From the NCBI GenBank assembly GCA_963691705.1, contig OY829543.1, positions 52,866,564-52,930,563 on the forward strand: a DNA stretch of 64,000 nucleotides, read 5' to 3'. Shown piece after piece: positions 48,600 through 58,574 of the stretch; position 1 is the first letter of the stretch; the number at the start of each line of letters is the position of its first letter. The translations under genes were made by a program, and so were the position numbers. The notes under the pieces were generated by a model that saw nothing but the letters and a program-made list of their open reading frames with translations, was not told where the DNA came from and did not search any database. The DNA comes from Viola odorata (lineage: Eukaryota; Streptophyta; Magnoliopsida; Malpighiales; Violaceae).

Positions 48600-50047
48600 T
48601 GACGACTCATAAGATTCAATAGCAATACATGCAACGAAAGCAAATGCAAAATTAAATGAAACCCAGAAGGTAGTATCAGTAGTTTTCATATGTTTCGATG
48701 AATAAAAAGCAATACAAATTAAGCAAGCTGTGCAAGAATTACCAGAATGTGTTCAGATTTTAGCAGAGTAAAGTGAATTTCTGATTCTGTTCTTAAGCAT
48801 TTGCTCGTGTGTAAATATCTAGCTAAAATTACGCCGTCTTTTTCTTCTTCTACTAATGTCTGCCCATTAGTCCGGCCAACTCAATTTAATTTTTTTATTT
48901 ATGAGTCTAATAATTTTGAAAATCTCATTCTTTCACGCACCTCGTATTTCGCCGCTCCTTTCGCCATCCATTCTCTTTTCTGTTTTTTTTACAAAATTTT
49001 GATCAAGGCTGGGTAAAGTCAACCACAAAGACTCAAACAGGACCCTTCTTTCATTTCTTCTTCTCCAACTCGCAATGTTTTGTGGAGAAAAGGAAGGATC
49101 ATGGTCGGTGCATTGGATTGAAATACCAAACAAGGCTAAATTTCTAAAACACTTGAAAGAACATTAACTCTCGAATTAGCGAAATGATTTGCCACCGTCT
49201 GTTTGTAGAAAAAACTTTAGGTTCGAGTTCGCTCTCCATCTATAAAAAAAAAATGCTTATCACAATTTACTTTAATTATATCATGTCCAAATTTAAGTTT
49301 AATTTGAGAATTTTAATAATTTGTAATTATTATTTTTTTAAAATCTTTTATTATTATCCATATAATTCATACTATATTATTATATTTATTTAAATAAATA
49401 ACTACCATGTGAAGATGATATATTTACTTTTTATATAAAAATTTGTAAAAATGTTTATATCTTAAACACTACTCTTCCTGAGACAATTAATCTGAAAATT
49501 GTGTAGAATTTGTTTATAGTGTGCATAAATACTACTGTTATTTGAAAATACGCCCCTCGTCTTTTATTAATTGATATTTTTGCTTCATTTTTTCCTCACA
49601 AATAATAGACGTTTTGATTCTTTTAATATATTTTTTATCTGACTTGTAAGTAAAAAATTATTTTATGATAGAGCAAAATTTAAATAAAAAAATTGAGAAG
49701 TATTATGAGCCATATAAAATTTCAGAAGGAGGATAAAGTGATTGTCATTAGCCGTTGTGACAACACTATTTTTAGAAAAAGAAAAAATTCTTTAAAATTT
49801 GTACTATGATCCAAAACGTTAGTTAATAAAAAACGGATAAAATAGGTTGCTGATGTGATTAAGTGCGGTATTCCAAGAAGGAGCCATAAAGAAGAATTGT
49901 TATTAATATTGGGTGCCGGTTTTAAAGCTTGCATTTTTATTTTCATGAGAAAATAACCAATACGATCTCTAGCGTCAATATCACTCGATTATTTTAATCT
50001 ATTTCGTTAAAAAAATTGGAGGAGACAAACTCCATAAAATCTTATTA
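48600..50047. other. Intergenic, upstream of LCB1
   Basis: The left few hundred bases should hold the LCB1 5' UTR and promoter; no TATA box is obvious. The rest is AT-rich and without a recognised gene or repeat. Confidence 0.45.
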
Positions 50048-50056
50048 TTATTTTAT
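50048..50056. repeat. Target-site duplication of Mutator-like MITE copy 2, left
   Basis: TTATTTTAT, repeated at 50822-50830. Confidence 0.75.
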
Positions 50057-50821
50057 GGAAAAAAGGGTAAGATACAACCTGCATTTGTATCATAGTCAAG
50101 ATAAGCCACTATATTTGTAATTGAGTCAAATAAGCCACTGTATTTGTATCACATGTCAGGATAAGCCACTATATTTGTATCATATGTCAAGATAAGCCAC
50201 TACATTTGTAATTGAGCCAAATAAGCCACTGCATTTATCCATTTGATCTATATTAACCACTCATCCCTTATACTTTGTTTGGATACATCATAAGACTATG
50301 ATTACATAGTATTTTTTTTTAAATGACATGGCATAAAAATCATGCTCAACATTCATTTTTGCAATAGAAAAATAAAACGTTGAATCAAAATATTCAAAAA
50401 TAAAAAATCGAGCGAGATCAAAATAATATTCATTTTTTTAGCGATAAAACATCGAGTAAGATCAAAATAATAAACCACTATTTTTGTGCACTCAATTTTA
50501 TTTATTTTTGAGATCCAACTTTTTATTTTTCAATTGTAAAAATGAGTGTTGGTCATGGTTTTTATGTCATGTCATTTAAAAAAGAATACCATGTAAGCAT
50601 ATTCTTATGATATATCCAAACAAGGTATAACTATTTTTAGGGATGAGTGGCTAATGTAGATCAAATTGACAAATGCAGTGGCTTATTTGACTCAATTACA
50701 AATGTAGTGGCTTATCCTGACATGTGATACAAATGCAGTGGCTTATTTGACTCAATTACAAATGTAGTGGCTTATCTTAAGCAATGATACAAATGTAGGG
50801 GTGTATTTTACTCCTTTTTCC
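50057..50821. mobile_element. Mutator-like MITE, copy 2, with tandem-repeat arms
   Basis: A 765-bp element starting GGAAAAAAGGGTAAGATACA and ending TGTATTTTACTCCTTTTTCC, an inverted match. It is flanked by a perfect 9-bp duplication. Each arm is built from several copies of a unit containing ATAAGCCACTACATTTGTAA, alternating with AGTCAAATAAGCCACTG. It belongs to the same family as 39823-40410, but with more repeat units in the arms. No coding capacity. Confidence 0.85.
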
Positions 50822-50830
50822 TTATTTTAT
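50822..50830. repeat. Target-site duplication of Mutator-like MITE copy 2, right
   Basis: Exact copy of TTATTTTAT at 50048-50056. Confidence 0.75.
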
Positions 50831-50868
50831 TGATTCCTTTACACTTTGTAAATCCACTTCTCTATCAC

Positions 50869-51439
50869 TGATAACAATTCACCTAAAAGAAAGGGTACTT
50901 TCGTCTATCACCCAGTGGGAAAGGACATAGCCACCGTTTCGCACCGCCGCGGTAGGGACAAGGTTAGTACCTCCCCCGAAGGCTAACGCTATGAGGGCTA
51001 ACGATGCCCTATCGGCTCATCCCACGGACCTTTTGGATGGCTCAAGGAGTTATCTCCCCCCAGAGGAAACCGTGCGTCAGGAAGAACCCCCCGGCCATTA
51101 TCCTATCGTGGCAATATCTACCTATACACCTACCGCCAAGGTAGCGTGTCACGATAAGGGCGAACCACAGACCCTAACGCAAGCGATAGCTCCATACTCG
51201 TTTACACGGGCGGGAACGCCCGTGTTCTCCTATAAATACCTCCCCCCACAAAGGAGGCAGGTAAGCATAGACTACTGGCCTAAACTCTGCCAAATTCAGT
51301 ACTCATACTGACTTAAGCATCGGAGTGTTTCCGCCGGAGACCCCTCCGGCGCATTGCAGGTACAGCGGACCGTCGTGAGCACTGATCTGAGAGGAGCCGT
51401 TCCACCATACATCCTTCGGCAGAAGACAAATTATTATCA
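50869..51439 (+). repeat. 5' LTR of Tat element
   Basis: A 571-bp segment starting TGATAA and ending TTATCA, a perfect 6-bp inverted terminal repeat with TG...CA ends. It holds a TATA box (CTATAAATA near 51230) about 360 bases in and is followed by the primer-binding site. It cannot be confirmed against the 3' LTR, which is not in the window. Confidence 0.7.
51229..51239 (+). promoter_or_regulatory. LTR TATA box
   Basis: TCCTATAAATA, the likely Pol II promoter that sets the start of R in the 5' LTR. Confidence 0.6.
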
Positions 51440-51442
51440 AAT

Positions 51443-51460
51443 TGGTGCTCTCGTTGAGAG
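51443..51460 (+). other. Primer-binding site
   Basis: TGGTGCTCTCGTTGAGAG begins four bases after the LTR end, with the TGG that pairs with a tRNA CCA tail. I do not assign the tRNA species. Confidence 0.6.
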
Positions 51461-51524
51461 GTTTGGTTCTATTAAGTGAGCATCCTTAATAACCAAGCTC
51501 CTCCTCCCCGAAGCTAGAAGGATT

Positions 51525-54500
51525 ATGGCCTCAGAGTCAGATCCGGCGCTGTCCCGAACTTCCAACATCCCATACAACACCCGCAGACGCCTGTTTCCCT
51601 TCGCTACCTCTGACACCTTCACCCCAGGGTAGGACGTCACTGCAGGAGAGTTAGATCTTCCTCCTGGGTCAAGTTCGGAAGAAATTACATTCCAGATTTG
51701 CTCTCCCTTCTCCCATATAGCGGGAACCAGCCATCCCACCCCCCAAGCGGGGAGATCTATGATAGGAGAAGCGGACAATCCTTTCGCGAACTCAATAGCA
51801 GCTCTCCAAGCTCAACTGGATCAGCTGACAGAGATGACTGCTGGATTTACTCCTCATGCCTCGAGACCTGGTGTGTCCTCCCAAGTAATTTTCACTCCGT
51901 CCATTGTCAACGAACGACCCTTATCGCCCCAACAATCTAGGGCACCCCCGTCCTCCTTGCCTTTCTCTTTGGCCCCCATAAACGTCCCACCATTCACGCG
52001 TGGACCTGCCGACTATTCTGGACAATGCAGGGGAGGAATCTCTATCCCCGAAGTAGCCCGCCAGCGTGACGAGTATAGAGAGCACTGGGATGATCGACGA
52101 GGGAATATAGTGAGAGAGCCATCTCCTAGATACAGTGAGAGATCTAGCAGCAGAGGACGACGAGCTCGAACTCCAAGGAGCCGCAACCGATCTCCTAGGA
52201 GACATCAGGAATATGACCCTCAGAACCCCAGATACGACGCTGAAATTCCACACCCGCATCAGCCTCGTGGGGTCCCTGACGCTAACGTTGGCCATCCGTT
52301 CAGTTACCGTGTCAGGCACCACAGAGTCCATCGACATGTGAAACTCCCCGCAGAATCATATGATGGCACGAAAGATCCTATTTCTCACCTCAATAAGGTG
52401 AAGGATTTTGTGCAATTCCAAACGCGCAGTGATGTAGCATTATGTCAGATCTTCGTAATGACGCTGTCAGGAGTGGCACGTCTATGGTTTGAGGGACTCC
52501 CCGCCGGGTCTATCGACTATTTTTCTCAATTGGAAGAAAAATTCAAAAGTCGATTTAGCACGACTATTCCTATCAGAAAGTCAGCAGCTGCACTGTTCGA
52601 TATCCATCGAAAACCACAGGAATCGTTGAACGACTTCTTAGGCTGATTTGATCTCGAAATGTCCCTAACGCCGGGGGTCACTATCGATTTTGTGATTGAG
52701 GCCCTGAAACGCAACTGCCGATACAGTAAATTGAAAGACACGCTAACAGTGGACCCCCCAATGACCCTGGACGCGTTGAGGCTGAAAGCGCATAACTATG
52801 CGAGAATGGAAGAGGAGGAAAATAGAGATTGGATCCGAGGCATGCCGACAGACCCATATGTGGCCCCCAACGTCCTGCGCAGCAATGCCCCTGACGCTAG
52901 ACCCATCGAGGATCACGGGCAGCGGAAAGAGCATAATACCAAAACCCTTAACCGGGAGAGAGGCAACTTCTCGAAAGGAAGACCCGGAGGGTCCCCCACT
53001 CGGAAGCAAACAGAGCCTCCAAAAGGCCGGATATACGACCCTGACCTGCCATCTTTCATACTCCCAAGAGCGGAGATCTTAGCGATAGTCCAACAGAGGA
53101 ATCTGCCCATCCGTTACCCAGCTCCTGTGAAACCAGGAGTAATCATGGGAGGAAGAGAAAATGCATACTGCAAATTCTATAAGGTCAAGGGACATTCGAC
53201 AGATGTATGCAGAGAACTAAAACTGGCTATAGAACGATTGGTCGAAGAGGGCTACCTTGGGGAATTTGCCACAAAGGCAAGGGAAGAAGCCAGAAACAAC
53301 CCAACTGGAATGACAACTGAGCAGAGGCAAGCGCCTTCGCACGCCACAGGGGCTAACGCAGTTCCCCTCGGGCCAAATAGAGAAGCACTCGCTATCGATA
53401 GTGATCAGATGCACATGATAAATATCATTGCTGGGGGAACACCCTATTGCGAGGAAATCATGCCGCAAACGCCCAACCCTGGGGAAAAGCGCAAACGGGA
53501 GAGCGCGCAAATAAAAATCGAGGCGATAAGTGCCTTAGACAGAATGATATTGTCTTTCTCAGAGGAAGACGAAAAAGGCATTGTTTTCCCGCATAATGAT
53601 GCGATGGTCGTAACGCCCGTCATTGGAAGTCATGGGGTAAGAAGGACCCTTGTCGATAATGGGAGCGCTGTGAACCTATTTTCATTGGAAGCGTACAACT
53701 TGATGAAACGACCTGACAGTGATCTATTGCCCTGCACGAGGCCAATTATTGGGATTGACGGAGTACCGATTCCGGTCGCCGGAGTAACATCCCTGCCGGT
53801 ATACTTCCGGGAAGACACATCCAAACGCTCCGAAGAGTTATTATTTCTAGTCGTAGACTTGATGTTACCGTATAATGCCATTTTGGGGCGACCATTCCTT
53901 AATCGTTTTGGAGTGGCCATATCTCAAAAACACCTGCGGATGAAATATCCCTCATGGGACGGCGTGGTCTCAATCAAAGGGGACCAGAAGCTGGCAGCCG
54001 AATGCTACTTGCTTATGACTCAAAGGAGTTGCGACCGCTACGTTTGCGTGGCAGACGACCCGTTCGATGATAAAGAAGAAAAGCGCACTCAGCCACTAGA
54101 TCAGATGGCATCAATCCCTATCGGTAAGGATAGTGAAATGAATGTCTTAGCCAGTGAGAAACTGAGCCTTGAAGAAAACGCGCAATTAATCCGGCTGTTG
54201 AGGAAATGCAAGGGAGAATTTGCGTGGAAGCCAGCAGACATGCCCGGAATCTCTCGGGAAGTTGCGGAACACCGGCTGAACGTTAGTCCTGACGCCAAGC
54301 TCGTTCAACAAAAGCGACGTGCTTTTTCATCGGAAAAGATAGCGGCCATCGAAAAGGAGTTGATAAAACTCACAGATGCGGGGTTCATCCGAGAAGTTCA
54401 ATACCCGACCTGGCTAGCTAATCCTGTGTTGGTTCCAAACCCTAACGGGGACTGGCGCATGTGCATCGACTTCACTGACCTGAATAATGCCTGTCCCAAG

Positions 54501-57397
54501 GACTGCTATCCCCTTCCGCGAATAGATCAATTAGTCGATCAAACCGCTGGATATGCTTATCTAAGCTCCCTAGATGCAAATTCCGGATATCACCAAATCC
54601 CTATGGCCGTAGAGGACGAAGAAAAAACTGCCTTCATCACTCCTAGGGCTACATACTGCTATACCGCAATGCCGTTTGGGCTAAAGAATGCCGAAGCAAC
54701 ATTTCAGCGTATGGCAAACAAAGTTTTTGAAAATCAAATCGGGAGAAATGTAGAGGCTTACGTGGATGACATCTTGATCAAAAGTCGGAGTTTCAGAGAA
54801 CACATCGCTGACTTGGAAGAAGTTCTCAATGTGATGAGAAAGCACAAGATGAAGCTAAACCCGCGGAAGTGCATGTTTGCATTCCAAATGGGAAAATTCT
54901 TGGGCTATGTGGTCAGCCGGAAGGGCATCCAACCCAACCCTTCAAAGATAAAAGCCATACAGGATATGATACCCCCGCGGACTGTCAAAGAGATACAGAA
55001 GTTAACCGGGCGCATCATCGCGTTGGGACGATTCATATCTAAGCAAGGCGAGAGATGTTTGCCTTTCTTCAAAGTCATCCGAAACAAGGCTCCTTTCGGG
55101 TGGACAGAGGAATGTGAGAAAGCGTTTGCAGGGCTAAAAGCTTACCTGACATCAGATTTAGTGCTGACGAGGCCCGAGCCCAGCGATGAACTATATTTAT
55201 ATTTGGGAATAGCTGACGAGGTAGTCAGCGCCGTCCTTGTGCGAAGTGAAGGGCACGTGCATCGTCCTGTATTCTTCGTGAGTCACATATTGAAAGATGC
55301 CGAACTACGATACGCTCCTATCGAGAAGATAACACTCGCTCTAGTGCAAGCCACGTGAAAGATGGATCGATATTTCCAAGCCCACCTCGTCACTGTACTC
55401 ACGGATCAGCCGTTGAGAAGAATCTTCAGAAAATCTGAATCTTCAGGAAGAATGCTAATTTGGGCTATCGAGCTCGAACAATACGGGTTGCAATACAAAG
55501 CTAGACCGGCTGTTAAAGCCCAAGCGTTAGCTGACTTCATAGCTGAGTGCACGTTCACAAAGGACGCAAAAATAGATCTGTTAGAGGAAGAAGCAGAAGT
55601 TCATGCCTACCGCCTCCGGAGACATATGCAGATACGTGGGTCATCCACGTAGATGGAGCAAAAAATCAAGAGTTAGCAGGCGCAGGAGTCTTCTTAGTTG
55701 GACCAAACGGCCTGGAGATGCGATACGCCATCAGAATCCTGCAGCCATTGTCCAACAATGCGGCTGAATACGAAGCGCTACTGGCAGGACTCAGAATCGG
55801 AAATAGTTTCTCCATCGAAGCCACTCCCGGTGTGGAGAAGGAAGGCAGAACACGTTTAAAGATCCGAGGAGATTCCAAGCTAATAATGGATCAGGTTCTG
55901 GGGAACTCCCAAGCCAGAGAACCCATCATGGCCCAATACTTGGCCAAAGTGAAGCGTGAGCTGTCAGACATACAGGAAAAAGGTACTCTGGTCACCTTTG
56001 AACACATTCCTAGAGAAAATAATGAAGAGGCTGATAGCCTCGCCAAGATGGCGGCCAATCCGGAAGCCTCAATACCCAGTGACGTGCGCTATGGAGAACT
56101 GCCTACACCTTCTTTCATGGAAGAGCAGGCATCGCTCTGTGTGGAAGAAATGAAAAATGATTGGAGGATCCCAGTGATAGAATACCTAAAACATGATAAA
56201 CTACCGGGAGACCACACAGAGAGAAAGAAAGTCCTAAAACGGGCAGCACGATGCACATATTATAACGGAGAGTTAATACGGAGATGTTTCTCCCATCCGG
56301 CCGCTAAATGCATAACGGAACAAGAAGGCTTACACGTGTTACGTGAAATTCACGAAGGGATATGTGGCATGCACATCGCTAGCGCTACTCTGGCAGCCCA
56401 AGTCTTCCGGTCAGGATTTTACTGGCCCACCATTCGACGAGATTGTCATAACTTCGTGAAAACCTGTCAGAAATGCCAGGAATATGCTAAGATTCCTCGA
56501 AAGCCGGCCGTGCCAATTTCAGAAATAGTTGCTCCGTGCCCGTTTGCAAAATGGGGGATTGACATCCTGGGCCCGTTTCCAAAGGCCAGATCTCAGTTAA
56601 AATTTGTGGTCGTAGCGGTAGACTACTTCACAAAGTGGGCCGAAGCTGAGGCGTTAGCTACCATCACCACCGAAAAAATCTGGCGTTTCTTCAAACACCA
56701 AGTCATCATGCGATTTGGAGTACTACGCGTGCTAGTTAGCGACAACGGGACACAATTCACAAGCCAGTTCTTCAGGGATCGATGTGCAGAGTTCCAGATC
56801 GAGCAAAGATTCTCCTCTGTGGCACATCCCCAAACCAATGGCCAGGCGAAAGTAACCAACCGCAGCATCCTCAGTGGCATCAAAAGAAACCTGGAAGGTT
56901 CCAAGAAGAAATGGCTAGACGAATTGCCATATGTACTATGGGCCTACCGCATGACTGTCAAGGCTAGCACGGGAGAGACCCCGTTCGCGTTAGCATTCGA
57001 AACCGAGGCTGTCACACCAGTCGAAATTGGCATGATGAGCCTTCGGGTGGCTCATTTCAAAGAAGAAAACAACGAAGAAAGGTTACGAGCTAACCTCGAT
57101 ACTCTACCAGAAACACACGAGGAAACCCTCCTGAAAATATTGCACTACAAAAGGAAAATGGCACAATATCATAACCGGCAAGTGAGGGAGCGATTGCTCA
57201 AAACCGGAGATTTAGTGCTCAGAGACAGGCGGGCGGCAGGACAACGTATGGGAAAACTCAGTCCAAACTGGGATGGACCGTATCGTGTCACCTGCATTGT
57301 GGGAAAAGGAGCATACCATCTGGAAACGCTCGAGGGAACGCCCTTGCAGAACTCTTGGAACATCGCTCGGCTGAGGCTATACCACGCCAGGAGCTAA
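51525..57397 (+). pseudogene. Tat-type gag-pol polyprotein, disrupted
   Basis: One long frame starts at ATG 51525 (MASESDPALS) and is cut by TAG at 51630-51632, TGA at 52644-52646 and TGA at 55356-55358. A frame change near 55600-55650 follows. Gag (to about 53250) includes a LWFEGLPAGSI-type retrotransposon gag core and a YCKFYKVKGHSTDVC zinc-knuckle relative. The protease has VDNGSAVNLF (53652 on). Reverse transcriptase has MPFGLKNA and YVDD at 54759-54770. RNase H follows, then a second RNase H from about 55640 (HVDGAKN, NNAAEYEAL, GDSKLIMDQV). Integrase has CQKCQ, first Asp at 56561, second Asp at 56741, and Lys at 56849-56851 where Glu is expected. The product would copy and insert the element; this copy cannot. 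Confidence 0.9.
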
Positions 57398-57487
57398 TCG
57401 GGTAACATCAAAGTTATTCTAATAACTGAATATTGAGATATTCACTGTGCGTTTGCTACTGGTAATATGCAGGTAGCGAAGAATGCC

Positions 57488-57968
57488 AGGAGTGAAAATC
57501 CTATCCTTGTGATGGCTGGTCCTGATCAGACAGCTCACTAAGATGAGGCACGCTCTGACATAACAAGGCGTTTGGGAGTGAAAATCCTATCCTTGTGGCA
57601 ACCGTGCTCACATAGACGGCCCATTAAGACGAGGCACGACCCCAAACGGCTTCCCGGAGTGAAAATCCTATCCTTGCGGCAACCGTGCTTACATAGACGG
57701 CCCGTTAAGATGAGGCACGCCCCGGAATCCTTGGGAGTGAAATCCTATTCTTGTGGTAACCCCATAAGGAGAGGCACGCCCCAAGGAGAGACCAACTCCG
57801 TCTTGGAAGTGAAAATCCTATCCTCGTGCTAACCGTGCTCACATAGACGGCCCATTGAGACGAGGCACGATTCCACGGACGTGAGGCACAACGCTTGGGG
57901 GTAAAAAGTCCTATCCTTGTGATGGCTGGTCCTGATCAGACAGCTCACTAAGACGAGGCACTCCCCAA
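57488..57968 (+). repeat. Tandem repeat block I (about 72-91 bp units, six copies)
   Basis: Units start at about 57492, 57574, 57655, 57732, 57804 and 57896 with GGGAGTGAAAATCCTATCC and contain GACGGCCCATTAAGACGAGG. The first and last units carry an alternative middle (GATGGCTGGTCCTGATCAGA), so the block is symmetric in type. It lies directly 3' of pol and is noncoding. Confidence 0.85.
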
Positions 57969-58197
57969 AGCCAATCTATGGCGAAAAGAAACAAAGGGCA
58001 TCCCAACTAGTAGCCGCGCGGTTGATACCCGGTGAAGCGATGTTGGAGCCAATCTATGGCGAAAAGAAACAAAGGGCATCCCAACTAGTAGCCGCGCGGT
58101 TGATACCCGGTGAAGCAATGTTGGAGCCAATCTTTGGCGAAAGGAAACAAAAGAGATCCTAACTAATAGCCGCGCGGTTGATACCCGGTGAAGCGAG
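57969..58197 (+). repeat. Tandem repeat block II (78-bp unit, three copies)
   Basis: Units begin AGCCAATCTATGGCGAAAAG at 57969, 58047 and 58125, exactly 78 bp apart, and end GATACCCGGTGAAGCGATG. The third copy is the most diverged and breaks off as the zinc-ribbon-like ORF begins. Confidence 0.88.
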
Positions 58198-58198
58198 G

Positions 58199-58366
58199 AT
58201 GAAGAGGTGTCCATACTGCAACAACAACGTTGAGACAGACATAAAGCCCCCTTTTGACAACAAGGGACGACATGAATATGAGTGCAGCAGATGCGGAAGC
58301 AACGCTGACTTACTCTCAGAAATATTATCGGAGGATACAATGGTAAAGCTACTTGAATACGGATGA
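58199..58366 (+). CDS. Small zinc-ribbon-like ORF in Tat element
   Basis: A 55-codon plus-strand frame with ATG at 58199 at the end of the tandem repeats. Residues 4-7 are CPYC and, 21 residues on, CSRC followed by G, preceded by HEYE; this CxxC-x21-CxxCG layout is that of a zinc ribbon. The tail is acidic (LLSEILSEDTMVK). Nothing in the Tat family that I know matches. It might be a chance frame, or a captured or rudimentary finger used by the element. No splice or promoter evidence supports it. Confidence 0.35.
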   Translation: MKRCPYCNNNVETDIKPPFDNKGRHEYECSRCGSNADLLSEILSEDTMVKLLEYG

Positions 58367-58574
58367 TGAAAAGCAAACGGGGGAATATTATATATCTATG
58401 GAAACCGGACGACAAACGTCCTATGCGGACAAGTGATCAAACGGTATTATGAAGAAAAGCAGATTATCCAAAAAAGAGGGGATTAACCAAGTCAAGGCCG
58501 ACATTGTTTAAAGTACAAAATATGGACAGGCACGTCAGCTACAAAAAATTTAAAGCATCTAAACAATAAGAAGT

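Noticed and set aside
50048..50830. CRISPR-like array (repeated ATAAGCCACT units with spacers)
   Set aside because: The units are inverted between the two sides, spacers are similar to each other and a 9-bp duplication flanks the whole; it is a plant MITE.
57488..58197. CRISPR-like array of GTGAAAATCCTATCC repeats
   Set aside because: Spacers are homologous rather than unique, and the block lies inside a plant retrotransposon.
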